This document shows positions 14,800 to 24,014 of a stretch of 34,054 bases of DNA, one piece after another (position 1 is the first letter of the stretch; every line of letters begins with the position of its first letter). The stretch is from Caldithrix sp. (lineage in GTDB: Bacteria; Zhuqueibacterota; Zhuqueibacteria; Thermofontimicrobiales; Sulfurfontimicrobiaceae). The notes under the pieces were generated by a model. It made no database searches and had not been told where the DNA came from. It saw nothing but the letters and a program-made list of their open reading frames with translations. The translations under genes were made by a program, and so were the position numbers. Location: assembly GCA_020722815.1 (NCBI GenBank), contig DYKB01000070.1, forward strand, positions 1 through 34,054, given 5' to 3'.

Positions 14800-17238
14800 A
14801 TGAACTGCCCGGCGTGTGGCAATCCCAATCTAACAGAAAAGGACCTGTTTTGTCCATCATGTGCGGCATATATCGAGAAACCCAAATATGCCCGGCGTGC
14901 CCCATTCGGCATGCGCTTTTTTGCTTATTTAATTGATTTATTTTCACTGTGGGGTACTCCCATTATCATTCTGTATCTGATAAATCTATATGTAACAGCT
15001 AAATTTTCCCTTACGGCGATTTTTTATCGTGCCAGTTGGGTGAAATATGGGGGGGAAGCGAACTTTGCCCTGTTCATCACATTTCTGGCAATCGTATTAT
15101 GGGGTTCGTATGCGGTTTATTTAATTCTTCTGCTGGCAAAAGGTGTTACCCCTGGAAAACGTTATTTTAATCTCCGGGTCATAAAGGCTGATGGAAGCCA
15201 TGTCGATTTCTGGACCATGTTCGTGGTTCGTGAAATCTGGGGAAGATTAGTTTCAACCATTCCGTTGTTAGTGGGTTATTTCTGGATGCTATTTGATAAA
15301 AATGCCCAGACCTGGCATGATAAAATAGCCAATACACTGGTTTTACAACTTTCTGCCGCAGCGGTGGAACGAGAAAAGAAGCAGAAAAAAGAGTCCACAG
15401 GTGGAATTATGATCTCTCTTCGCGATAATGCGGCCGCGGTACTGTTCTTTCTGGTGGTTCTTTTTGTTTTAAGTTTGATGTTTTCAGGTGGATTGGGTGG
15501 TGCTGATATTACTGAGGACATCGTCGGATTTTTTACTGGTGAAGGTGGACGTGGCGTGCTGGCAAATATCAATGGTCAACCGATTCGCTGGGATGAATAT
15601 AGTCAATATTATGATCGGAAATTGGAAGAATATCGTGAGCGACAGGGGAGTGCTCCGGAAGAAGGCTATCAGCTTGAAAATTTTGAGAAAGAAATCTGGG
15701 ATGAGATGGTTAATTCCATTTTGATTTCACAGTATATTGACAAACACGACTTGCAAGCGACTGATGAAGAAGTTATCTATGAACTTGTGAATAATCCACC
15801 ACAGGACATCCGGCAAGAAAAAGCCTTTCAAAAAGATGGCGTATTCGATAAAGCGCTGTATGATGAAGCGTTCCGAACCACGGATAATCCCCAGCTTGAC
15901 CAATTCTGGAGCTGGATGGAATTACGAACCCGCCAAACCTTACCACGCCAGAAATTAAATGAACAAATTCTTTCTACGGTACGCGTCAGTGAAGGCGAAA
16001 TTCGGGAAGAATATCTGAAGCAATATCAGGAAGCAAAAGTCCGGTATCTGTTTTTCGATCCCAATCAGTTCGCCATAGACTCAATTCAAATTCCCGAAAA
16101 AGAGATTGCCAATTATTATGAGGAACACAAAGATGATTATAAAGAAGCTGAAAAGCGCAAGATCGTTTTTGTGACGTTCAGTACACAGCCCAGTAAAGAA
16201 GATTCGGCTTCAGTACTTGAAAACATTAATGATTTGCTGGAACGGGCAAAAAGTGGTGAAGATTTTGCCAAATTAGCGAAAGATAATTCAGAAGATGGTT
16301 CAGCCGCAAATGGTGGTGATCTGGGATATTTTGGTCGTGGCAATATGGTTAAGCCGTTTGAGGAAGCTGCCTTTGGTGCTAATGTCGGTGATATTGTCGG
16401 TCCGGTAAAGACGCAATTTGGTCTTCATATCATTAAAATTGACGACAAAAAAACTGAAAATAATGAAGAAAAAGTAAAGGCCAGTCACATACTTTTAAAA
16501 TATAAAGCATCGGATGAAACTATCCGTCTGGCATTGAAAAAGGCCCGTTATTTTGCCGATAGAGCGAAAGAGGAACCTTTTGAAGTCGTTGTTAACCAGG
16601 AAAATCTACAGGTTGATAGCACCGCCTTTTTTGAAGCCGGTGGGTTTATTCCGAAAATTGGCCAGAGCTTAAATGCGTCCCGATTTATCTTTAAAAATGT
16701 GATTGGTACCGTCAGTCATCCATTTCGTTATCGGGGCGGATATTTTGTTTTTAAAGTAGTTGATGGCCAGGATGAACGGCGGAAAACGCTGGAAGAAGCC
16801 CGGTCTGAAATTACAAATAAATTAAAACGTGAAAAACAGTTTGATTTGGTCGGCGAAGTTTGTAAAAGTTTTCGTGAAAAAATGCAGGGGATGAACCTGA
16901 CTGAGGCGGCTTTGCGTGATTCTTTACAAATAAATGAACCGCGTCCTTTCATGCGTAAAGATTATGTTGAGGGCAATGTCGGTCGCGATGCCGCTTTTAT
17001 TGGTTCGGCTTTTGGATTAGAAAATGGCGAAATTTCCAGACCTGTGAAAGGTGTCCGGGGCTACTATCTTATCGAAATGGTTGAGAAGAAACCTTTAGAT
17101 GAGCAAGATCTCGATATTAAAACTGAACAACTTCGTGCAGATATTATGCGTCAAAAACAACAACGTGCCTATACTGAGTGGTTTACCAAATTAAAAGATG
17201 ATGCACGTATTAAGGACTATCGAGATAGATATCTATAA
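14800..17238 (+). CDS. Zinc-ribbon / RDD / PpiD-like parvulin fusion protein
   Basis: The ATG at 14800 follows TTGGAGG, so the upstream in-frame TTG is not needed. The protein has about 812 residues and three parts. Residues 1-25 form a zinc ribbon with C3-x2-C6 and C18-x2-C21. Residues about 32-190 form an RDD membrane domain, with R-x-x-A/F-Y-L-I-D at its start, G-x-T-P-G-K-R in the middle and several TM helices. From residue about 204 (M-I-S-L-R-D-N) onward it looks like a complete PpiD/SurA-type chaperone: one TM anchor (about 210-230), a SurA-N-like helical region, a parvulin PPIase domain (about 450-550, with N-G-G-D-L-G-Y-F and Q-F-G-L-H-I-I-K) and a second degenerate parvulin-like part. 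The likely role is periplasmic folding of exported or outer-membrane proteins. The frame is intact, so the fusion appears genuine. Confidence 0.85.
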   Translation: MNCPACGNPNLTEKDLFCPSCAAYIEKPKYARRAPFGMRFFAYLIDLFSLWGTPIIILYLINLYVTAKFSLTAIFYRASWVKYGGEANFALFITFLAIVLWGSYAVYLILLLAKGVTPGKRYFNLRVIKADGSHVDFWTMFVVREIWGRLVSTIPLLVGYFWMLFDKNAQTWHDKIANTLVLQLSAAAVEREKKQKKESTGGIMISLRDNAAAVLFFLVVLFVLSLMFSGGLGGADITEDIVGFFTGEGGRGVLANINGQPIRWDEYSQYYDRKLEEYRERQGSAPEEGYQLENFEKEIWDEMVNSILISQYIDKHDLQATDEEVIYELVNNPPQDIRQEKAFQKDGVFDKALYDEAFRTTDNPQLDQFWSWMELRTRQTLPRQKLNEQILSTVRVSEGEIREEYLKQYQEAKVRYLFFDPNQFAIDSIQIPEKEIANYYEEHKDDYKEAEKRKIVFVTFSTQPSKEDSASVLENINDLLERAKSGEDFAKLAKDNSEDGSAANGGDLGYFGRGNMVKPFEEAAFGANVGDIVGPVKTQFGLHIIKIDDKKTENNEEKVKASHILLKYKASDETIRLALKKARYFADRAKEEPFEVVVNQENLQVDSTAFFEAGGFIPKIGQSLNASRFIFKNVIGTVSHPFRYRGGYFVFKVVDGQDERRKTLEEARSEITNKLKREKQFDLVGEVCKSFREKMQGMNLTEAALRDSLQINEPRPFMRKDYVEGNVGRDAAFIGSAFGLENGEISRPVKGVRGYYLIEMVEKKPLDEQDLDIKTEQLRADIMRQKQQRAYTEWFTKLKDDARIKDYRDRYL

Positions 17239-17282
17239 AATGATCTAATTAAAATGTCTTTTTATTGATTTTATAGAATTAT

Positions 17283-17326
17283 AACGGCAAATTAAGGATT
17301 AATTTCCTGATTTGCCGTTTTTATTT
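17283..17326 (+). terminator. Intrinsic terminator after the PpiD-like fusion gene
   Basis: A 10-bp stem AACGGCAAAT / ATTTGCCGTT (17283-17292 with 17310-17319) is followed by T-rich sequence. It lies 45 bp past the stop of the fusion gene and just before the ribosome binding site of the thioesterase gene, so the latter probably relies on read-through or a promoter overlapping the hairpin. Confidence 0.75.
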
Positions 17327-17344
17327 AGATAGGAGGATAAAAAA

Positions 17345-17812
17345 ATGACAAAACAACCCACCTCCCGAACTTGTTTTATGTGTGGCCGGGAAAACCCGGT
17401 TGGATTGAAAATGGAATGGTACAATGATTCGGAAAAAAATCAAATAGTCGGCACCGTCACCATTCCAGAGCATTTTAATGGCTATCCGGGCATTGTTCAC
17501 GGTGGCATTGTCGCCGCCGTGCTGGATGAAACTGCCGGCCGGGCAGTCATGCTTGATGGCGATTTTGAAAATCTATTTGTCACTTTAAAATTAGAGGTCA
17601 CTTATCGTAATTTTACGCCAACCAATACGCCACTGACAGCCATAGGCTGGGTCACTCGTCGTGATAAGGTGCGATGCCAGGTGGCTGCTGAAATACGCTT
17701 GCCGGATGGTACGGTTACCACGGCTTGTAAAGCCATCGTCGTTCGCCCGCCTGTCGAAATTGCGGAACGCTGGGCGCCTGAGAAACCGTTCTGGAAAGTC
17801 AATCCGGATTAA
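17345..17812 (+). CDS. PaaI-type hotdog thioesterase
   Basis: Small 155-residue hotdog-fold protein starting after AGGAGG. Hallmarks are the N-terminal C-F-M-C-G-x-x-N-P-x-G-L-K segment and the active-site helix region G-I-V-H-G-G-I-V-A-A-V-L-D-E-T-A-G, where H-G-G and the following Asp/Glu are characteristic of PaaI/YdiI-type acyl-CoA thioesterases. It probably hydrolyses an acyl-CoA or acyl-ACP thioester in the cytoplasm, but the substrate is not predictable. It is convergent with the ygiQ gene. Confidence 0.85.
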   Translation: MTKQPTSRTCFMCGRENPVGLKMEWYNDSEKNQIVGTVTIPEHFNGYPGIVHGGIVAAVLDETAGRAVMLDGDFENLFVTLKLEVTYRNFTPTNTPLTAIGWVTRRDKVRCQVAAEIRLPDGTVTTACKAIVVRPPVEIAERWAPEKPFWKVNPD

Positions 17813-17847
17813 TCGCCTGAGTAGCGAAGTCTTTATTTTTCGCCTTT

Positions 17848-17882
17848 CGAAATTTTTCAAATCACATTTTTTGAAAAATTCG
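17848..17882. terminator. Hairpin between convergent genes
   Basis: AATTTTTCAAA (17851-17861) pairs with TTTGAAAAATT (17870-17880), extended by CG pairs with a one-base bulge. It sits in the 79-bp gap between the convergent thioesterase and ygiQ genes. The arms are T/A-rich, so it may end transcripts from both sides, but the GC content is low. Confidence 0.4.
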
Positions 17883-17891
17883 ACTTCGAAA

Positions 17892-19601
17892 TCATCCCCT
17901 CTTTTTAAATATTTTTTTGCCTGTCAAATTTTCTTTTTGCGCTTCCTTTTTAACCAGGTTCTTTTCTACAAATATTTTTTTTCGTGAAAAAGGATCCATC
18001 TCGGTGTAATACATCAAACTTGAATAGGTTGAAGGCGTTGGGGTGAAAATCTGAACCTGTTCGGGATTCATTTTTAAGAGACGACTGACCTGATTTTTTA
18101 ATTTCTGCATATCCCCTTCAGTACAGCCTGGATGGGCTGCTATCAGATAATATGTCAAAAATTGTTTCTTGTCGCTTGCTGCTGAATATTTATCAAATAG
18201 TTGTTTAAATTCCAGCAAATCGTCAAAATTCGGTTTTCCCATTAAATTCAGGACATGACCTGCACTATGCTCGGGAGCTACTTTCAGTTGGCCCGAAACA
18301 TGATGATTAACGATTTCCTGCAAATAGGATTTTCCGTATTGTTCATCGTGTAGTAACAGATCATATCGAATTCCAGAAGCTACAAAAACCTTTTTTATCC
18401 CTTTGATCTGTCTTAATTTTCGTAAAAGCTGGATCTGTTTTTGATGATTTGGGCGTAATTGGGGACAGATTTCGGGAAAAATACACCGTTTGTGAGTACA
18501 GACGCCATGTTCCAGCTTTTTTTGACATTCAAATCCATACATATTGGCTGTCGGGCCGCCAACATCCAGAATATAGCCTTTAAAACCAGGGAATTCAGTA
18601 AGACGCCGAGCTTCCTTGAGAATCGATTTTTCGCTCCGCCATTGTACCGTTCGCCCTTGATGAACACCAATTGCGCAAAAGTTACACTCACCATAGCACC
18701 CCCGGTGCGTCATTATTGAAAATCGGATAGTTTCCAGGGCTTTGACCTCCCCCATTTTTTTATAAAAAGGGTGAATATCATTTTCAAATTCAAGTTCAAA
18801 AATTGCATCTAATTCACTTTGCGTTAACAACGCGGCGGGTGGATTTTGTATTAAAAATCGATTATCGTGCTGCTGAATGAGCCGTTTGGCGGTAAGGGGA
18901 TCGGTGTTTTGATAAAATAAATGAAACATGTCAATAAATGCATTTTTATCAGAATTTACCCGATTGAATGATGGCAGTTCAATATAAGGTGCGTCCATTT
19001 TATCTCTGGAAATAAAACAGATACCGCTCAGATTTTTATAATCCCGTCCCTGTTTGAGACATTCTGCCAGTTCATTGATAGCCTTTTCAGCCATTCCATA
19101 CACCAGAATATCCGCTTTGGCGTCGAATAGGATCGAGCGACGAATACTATCTGACCAGTAATCATAATGCGCAATACGACGTAAACTGGCTTCAATGCCT
19201 CCTAAAACGATGGGGCGGGTATTTTTGAAATAAGTCCGGATGAGATTGGAATAGACAATCACAGCCCGATCCGGCCGGCGATTATTTTGTCCACCGGGAG
19301 TATAATCATCCGATTTCCGGCGTTTTTGGGTGGCAGTATAATTCGCTACCATTGAATCGATGCTGCCCGCTGTAACTCCCCAGAACAGTTTTGGTTCGCC
19401 CAATCGGGTAATATCCAAATCGGAATGAATATCCGGCTGGGCAATGACCCCAACTTTAAAACCGGCGTTCAACAACACTTTTCCGATAACAGCCACACCA
19501 AAATAGGGATTATCAATATAAGTGTCGCCGGTAATCAGAATAATATCGACCCGATCCCAGCCAAGTGATTTTAATTCGTCTTTTGTGGTGGGTAAAAACA
19601 T
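17892..19601 (-). CDS. YgiQ-family radical SAM protein
   Basis: The 569-residue protein belongs to the YgiQ/UPF0313 family. The N-terminal domain (M-F-L-P-T-T-x-x-E-L...W-D-x-V-D-I-I-L-I-T-G-D-T-Y-I-D) and V-L-G-G-I-E-A-S-L-R-R-I-A-H-Y-D-Y-W-S are highly characteristic. Around residue 305 the radical SAM cluster motif C-Y-G-E-C-N-F-C (C-x3-C-x2-C) follows H-R-G. Further conserved parts are L-D-V-G-G-P-T-A-N-M and a Cys-rich stretch after it (C...C-T-H-K-R-C-I-F-P...C). The reaction catalysed by this widespread family is unknown. The C-terminal Lys-rich tail is short. It is the only member of its transcription unit that can be seen. Confidence 0.93.
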   Translation of the reverse strand: MFLPTTKDELKSLGWDRVDIILITGDTYIDNPYFGVAVIGKVLLNAGFKVGVIAQPDIHSDLDITRLGEPKLFWGVTAGSIDSMVANYTATQKRRKSDDYTPGGQNNRRPDRAVIVYSNLIRTYFKNTRPIVLGGIEASLRRIAHYDYWSDSIRRSILFDAKADILVYGMAEKAINELAECLKQGRDYKNLSGICFISRDKMDAPYIELPSFNRVNSDKNAFIDMFHLFYQNTDPLTAKRLIQQHDNRFLIQNPPAALLTQSELDAIFELEFENDIHPFYKKMGEVKALETIRFSIMTHRGCYGECNFCAIGVHQGRTVQWRSEKSILKEARRLTEFPGFKGYILDVGGPTANMYGFECQKKLEHGVCTHKRCIFPEICPQLRPNHQKQIQLLRKLRQIKGIKKVFVASGIRYDLLLHDEQYGKSYLQEIVNHHVSGQLKVAPEHSAGHVLNLMGKPNFDDLLEFKQLFDKYSAASDKKQFLTYYLIAAHPGCTEGDMQKLKNQVSRLLKMNPEQVQIFTPTPSTYSSLMYYTEMDPFSRKKIFVEKNLVKKEAQKENLTGKKIFKKRG

Positions 19602-19748
19602 GTTTTCCTTTAAATCATTGTCTCATCCAACCAGATTTGGTTTATGGATGTTCTCATTTTTTGTCTACGGAAAATTTTTTTCGCGATCAGGTTAAACACC
19701 AGAATTGCTGCATTGGATGCGAACGCTTCACCGCATTTATCCGTTGGT

Positions 19749-20870
19749 TTATTCATTTTCACCTGTAATTTCTTTTAATTTCTGAAAAAAGGCCTTTTTT
19801 CTTTCAGAATTGATGCCCCAATCCACCGGAACACTCTGATAGCCATCGACAACAGTTTCACCGGGTTTTCGAAAATCAAAATATCCCCAGGAAGCATAAG
19901 CCTGGATGGCGGCCACAAAATTATTTAAGGGCTGGTCAAAATTAAAGTGGTCATCTTTATTAAAGACAATGGGCATTGGGCGAAATCCCTCAACTTTCCT
20001 GGTAGCCTCGACCATCTGGATGATTTTTTCTGGCTCCTGGACGCCATTTCCATGCAATAAAATGAAGTCAACCGCCTGAACGATACTGGGTGGCGGGATC
20101 GAGCCACCATTTAAGCTGGTACTCACCAATAACCGACAGCCAGCTTTCTCGTTTTTTTGGACGCGCTCAATCAACTCATGAATCCGATCCTTTTTGATGA
20201 TTTCATGATGATATGCCCTGTTATCGCATTCATTCGCAATTTCAATCAGGATGTTTGTGTAATTGTGCTCAAAAATCCATTTAACAGTGTGGTCTACCGC
20301 CCGAATTACCGCATTCTCATCGGCCAGTCGCTCATCCTGCCCAAAATAAAAAATTCCCAGAATCACGACCATGCCTAATGCGTCAGCATGATCGAGAATT
20401 TTTTCCAATCGCTGCATGTACGCTGGTCGTAAATTACCCTGTTCATCGATTGCGGAATTATACCAGGGTTGAACTTTTGAATAGCCTTCGGGACTCCCAC
20501 CCTGTAGATTGATCGTAAATGCCAAAAGTCCAGGTTCGTACCAGGATTTCATGGCGGCGATAAATTCGTTGGTATTTCGCTCCGCATCCCAGATTTTCGT
20601 ATCCGGAAATATCCATTTCTCACGGGTTTCGGGATTTAGATCATCAAAAATTCCCTGCACCATCCGGGAGTTGGAGAGTAATCCTTCGATTCGATAACCA
20701 TTCCAGGATTTGCCTGCCAATGTTGGCTGACCGTTTATATAAAATTTCTCCCCGACAATTGAAACCAATGTTTTTCGTTCGTTTCGTTTCGGTTTTTCAA
20801 TTGTTTGCTTTTGACATGAAAAAGCAAAAATTAACAAAAAAATCAGGACGGAATAGCAAGATTTTTTCAT
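19749..20870 (-). CDS. Lipoprotein with glycosidase-like TIM barrel
   Basis: The start at 20870 (M-K-K-S-C-Y-S) gives a clean lipoprotein signal ending F-A-F-S-C, better than the frame's first Met at 20882. The mature part of about 350 residues contains Y-I-N-G-Q-P-T-L near the start and a run of barrel-like strands (G-M-V-V-I-L-G-I-F-Y-F-G; I-L-I-E-I-A-N-E-C-D-N-R; D-F-I-L-L-H-G-N-G). The N-E-C after a strand mirrors the N-E-P acid/base motif of GH5-like glycoside hydrolases, and the overall look is that of a cellulase-type barrel. A second catalytic Glu is not obvious, so activity and substrate are open. It is probably anchored in the outer membrane or periplasm. Confidence 0.6.
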   Translation of the reverse strand: MKKSCYSVLIFLLIFAFSCQKQTIEKPKRNERKTLVSIVGEKFYINGQPTLAGKSWNGYRIEGLLSNSRMVQGIFDDLNPETREKWIFPDTKIWDAERNTNEFIAAMKSWYEPGLLAFTINLQGGSPEGYSKVQPWYNSAIDEQGNLRPAYMQRLEKILDHADALGMVVILGIFYFGQDERLADENAVIRAVDHTVKWIFEHNYTNILIEIANECDNRAYHHEIIKKDRIHELIERVQKNEKAGCRLLVSTSLNGGSIPPPSIVQAVDFILLHGNGVQEPEKIIQMVEATRKVEGFRPMPIVFNKDDHFNFDQPLNNFVAAIQAYASWGYFDFRKPGETVVDGYQSVPVDWGINSERKKAFFQKLKEITGENE

Positions 20871-20949
20871 AATAAGCTTCATAACTTAGTAATACTGAAG
20901 AATTCAGCGCCATGAAGACACAAAGATACGAAGAAAAATATAAGATTTT

Positions 20950-21095
20950 TAATACAATTTTGGAAAAACCAGTCTTGTTAATGAGTTCATGGTTCCTGGT
21001 TTCGGGGTCATGTTGCATGTAAACCCCTGAACAGGGAACCATACACGCTAAAACATCGTCTGGATTCGGCTGCGGTTCCACTGCGCTATCACGCA
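20950..21095 (+). repeat. 150-bp dispersed repeat, copy 2
   Basis: This stretch is the partner of 9690-9835 in the same orientation and is roughly three-quarters identical by eye. It includes GGAAAAACCAGTCTTG, AATGAGTTCATGGTTCC, CAGGGAACCAT, AAAACATCG and GGCTGCGGTTCCACTGCGCT. It lies between the glycosidase-like lipoprotein gene and the decayed sulfatase gene. The inner part can form a GGTTCC / GGAACC hairpin. Confidence 0.6.
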
Positions 21096-21130
21096 TCCAG
21101 GTTATGATAAGGAGTTATTCCAAAAATTTC

Positions 21131-22422
21131 TCAATTTTCTGGCCAGGGCAGTGCCTGAGTCAATATATTTTGTAATTTCTGTCGAATTTTTTGCTGTTCA
21201 CGGGTGCCTGATTTTCGATTGGTATATTATTTTTTTTCCATGGGATCGGTTGGTAGATAATAAAATTTACCATCCTGATATAATTTAAATGCTTTTGTCC
21301 GGGCGAACCGATTTCGGAATTTATCATTATTGCCCCAATGCGGATCATCATGCATTAATATGGTTTCGCGAGGTGAAAATTCTTCACCGGTCAATAATGG
21401 ATATAGGCTATACCCATCACTTACGGCTTTAGTTCCCGCAACATCTGCCAGAGTCGGGAAGAAGTCGGTAAAATCAACTAACTTCTCATAAACCTGGCCT
21501 TTTTTAATTTTTTCTGGCCAATGAATAATGAGTGGGACATGGGTGCCGGAGTCCGGCATCCTTCCTTTTTCGCCCTGAATGATGCCATTCAAGGTATTGT
21601 TACTTATTTTTACATTCGTACCCTTATCACCAGTGAAGATAATAATGGTGTTTTCATAAACACCGGTTTCTTTTAGCGTTTGAACTAATCTGCCAATCAG
21701 TTTATCTGCATAAATAACCATGTCTTGACAAAAATTGTTACCCGGCTGATAGCATAATTCTTTATTTGCCCATTCTGGCAAATCCGGCGTTGGGACAAAG
21801 GGATTATGGGTCAAATCGGATAATAGACAAAAAATGGCCTTCTGGAATTCCTTTTGATAAAATCAGCAGCCTAATTTGTGAAGATATCCGGACCATAGCT
21901 GTCATTGAGATCAGTAAGACCTGTTCCGTTTTGCTCAATCAAAGGATTGGCATCGCGTTCACCATCATTTTTTTCAGGCGTTAATTGCCAGAGGCAATAT
22001 TCATGAAATCCGAATTGATATGGGCGATTTTTATCGTCCCATCCTGATTTGGGACCACGGTGGCGATGAATTCCGTTTAGCTGCCACTTCCCCACGATAC
22101 AGGTTGTATCGCCGACATCTTTCAGAACATGTCCAAAAGTACGTTGATTTGGATTTAAATATCCAAAAGCTTCATAATTCCGAAAATTGTGCAATCCAGT
22201 CATTGTCTTTACCCGGGAGGGCGTGCCGAGTGGCTGCGCCTGACATTGGGTAAAACGTATTTCGTTTTGTGCCAGTTGATCAAGATGAGGTGTCTGATAG
22301 TCGAGACTGCCATTGCAGGACAGGCATTCATAACCAAAATCATCCGCCATAACGAGGAAAACATTGGGCAATTTCGATTGATTGGTTATTAAATTTTTAG
22401 CGAAGATATGGGCAAAATTCAT
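21131..22422 (-). pseudogene. Decayed sulfatase
   Basis: Two open pieces (22422-21871 and 21814-21227) are consecutive parts of one arylsulfatase-like protein. The N-part has M-A-D-D-F-G-Y-E, L-D-Q-L-A-Q and T-C-I-V-G-K-W-Q-L. The C-part has T-H-N-P-F-V-P-T-P-D, I-I-I-F-T-G-D-K-G-T and T-D-F-F-P-T-L-A-D-V-A-G. Between them are an in-frame TAG (21871-21873) and an apparent one-base deletion near 21818 within the expected Y-Y-P-x-x-L-T-H-N-P. A third stop follows D-P-M-E-K-K in a run of A, after which recognisable C-terminal sequence continues to 21131. The sulfatase active-site C-x-P-S-R reads L-G-T-P-S-R here: the Cys that must become formylglycine is encoded as Gly (GGC). No signal peptide remains. 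The gene is dead. Confidence 0.85.
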
Positions 22423-23264
22423 GTGTATGATGTTGATAATTGATCCGGCGCCAATCTTTAAAAATTTACGTCAATGCATCTCCTGGATTCCTTTTTAAAA
22501 AATCACAATTGTCAACTTTTTTAATGGAATATTCATACATTTTTGTCACAAAGCCTTAAAATAGGCTTTTGTAAAAAGCGCTGCCTGATGGCAGGTTCTG
22601 ATATTTTCAGGTGAACTCTATTTTATAATGGGTTAATTTGAAAAATGCAAGAGTTAAATTTAAAAGGTAACAATTGTGTATTCCTGTCAAGATAATGCAC
22701 TCAATAGTGCCGGCTATTCTCTTTTGAATTAGCCGGCTGCCAACCGTAAAAAATCGACTGGATTTTTATCTCCCCGTCAGTTGCTGGGTCAATCAATTAA
22801 CCTATCGGATTTGCTGATCCTGATGCCCTCCCCCAAAAAAAATTAAAATATTGTAAAATTTTTGGAAACTTTTTTTAACCGGAGCGTAAAACGTAAGTTT
22901 TAGTTAAGGTTTCTTTGAATCATCTCTATGAAATTTCCGAAACTCAATTTCCCGGTATACCCATTCGGAGTGATTTAATCGGTTTTCAAAATCTCGATGC
23001 CTGTTTCGAAAAGAACCTGAAGCGAGTTCATCCTGAACGGCTGAATTATGATTGTCTAAAAATTTGAATTTTATTTTTATACATTTTTTTTGATTATTTA
23101 TTCAATTTTATAACTCATTGATTCTTATTATTTATCCTTGAATTGTCATGAAAAATAGACTATCTCTATTAATAACAAAATAAAAATATTGGTTGCATTT
23201 TAGAAAAAAAATTGATATTTTTTTAATGTAAGACCATTCGTTTATATCAAAACATTAAAGTAAA
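22423..23264. other. Gene-free AT-rich stretch
   Basis: About 840 bp contain no supported gene. A perfect 8-bp hairpin GCCGGCTA / TAGCCGGC occurs at 22709-22716 and 22730-22737, and a short CTGCC...GGCAG stem lies near 22580-22595. The region is very AT-rich after 23050. It probably contains more sulfatase 5' debris or upstream promoter sequence, but I see no clear homology. Confidence 0.4.
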
Positions 23265-23307
23265 TGTGACACAGATCACAAGTTTATTCCCTAATGATTG
23301 ATATAAT
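23265..23307 (+). promoter_or_regulatory. Crp-type site in class II promoter geometry
   Basis: TGTGA-CACAGA-TCACA at 23265-23280 is a perfect match to the Crp core palindrome (TGTGA-N6-TCACA). A consensus TATAAT follows at 23302-23307, and no good -35 hexamer is present. If transcription starts about 7 bases after the -10, the site is centred at about -41.5, the classical class II activator position. The downstream gene is the receiver protein at 23374, with a leader of about 60 bases and an AGGAGGG ribosome binding site. Confidence 0.65.
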
Positions 23308-23373
23308 AGATTTGGGGTAGCACCAACAAAGGATGTCAGGGAGAATTATAATCAATTTATAGGAGGGAAGGAA

Positions 23374-23718
23374 ATGCCCAGAATACTGGTTGTGGATGAG
23401 GATAAAAATGTAAGGCTTCTTTATAAATATACCCTTTCGTTGGAGGGATATGAAGTCGTTACGGCTCATTCACGTGAAGCCGCTCTTAAAAAATTAGAGG
23501 GGGTTGATTTAGTCGTTTCGGAACTGGATGATCCTTACGATGACGATTCTGGCAATTTTTCCAAATTCTATGAAACTAATAAAGATTTGAAGGTTGTAGT
23601 GAATACAGGTTATCCGCTTGAATATACCGAGTCAACGCAGTGTCAGGCTGATGCAATTTTAGCTAAAACTTCCGATACCGATCGACTGACATCAGTCATT
23701 CGAAATGTCCTTCGATAG
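23374..23718 (+). CDS. Stand-alone receiver-domain protein with Glu at the phosphosite
   Basis: The 114-residue protein is a single CheY-like receiver domain. It has the acidic pocket D-E-D at 8-10, the conserved Thr78 (V-V-V-N-T-G-Y) and Lys98 (I-L-A-K). Where receivers normally have L-V-x-x-D-x-x-M-P, this protein reads L-V-V-S-E-L-D-D-P, placing Glu50 at the phosphoacceptor position. The loop after it (Y-D-D-D-S-G) is also unusual. It may be an atypical receiver locked in an active-like state or used for protein contact only. Asp52 or Asp53 could conceivably serve instead. There is no histidine kinase or output domain nearby. A Crp-type promoter precedes it. Confidence 0.8.
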   Translation: MPRILVVDEDKNVRLLYKYTLSLEGYEVVTAHSREAALKKLEGVDLVVSELDDPYDDDSGNFSKFYETNKDLKVVVNTGYPLEYTESTQCQADAILAKTSDTDRLTSVIRNVLR

Positions 23719-23920
23719 AATTTTTTGATATGCGCGCATCGGGTGAAACAATTGATACATAAGTCCTCTTGGCCGTGCTTAAATTGCGGTTTTAAATTTC
23801 AAAAGGGTGAAGTGTATCCTTTTTAAAGAAAAGCTTGGTTCAGGCCCTTCCTTTTCTGACACGTTCATCAATACTCCCCACCGCTTTTTAAAAATATTTT
23901 AGATTTTTTTCATTTTTTTC

Positions 23921-23949
23921 TTGACAAATTAATAAATATAGTGTAAATT
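23921..23949 (+). promoter_or_regulatory. Promoter candidate of the tetraheme cytochrome gene
   Basis: TTGACA at 23921-23926 is followed after 17 bases by TAAATT (23944-23949); TGTAAA two bases earlier is an alternative -10. The -10 match is moderate. The site lies about 65 bases before the cytochrome start, in the gap after the receiver gene, which shows no other feature. Confidence 0.4.
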
Positions 23950-24014
23950 CCACCTTGTATACTTTTAACAAATTATAATTGAGTCACATTGAATTAACTG
24001 ATTGGAGAAGAGGC

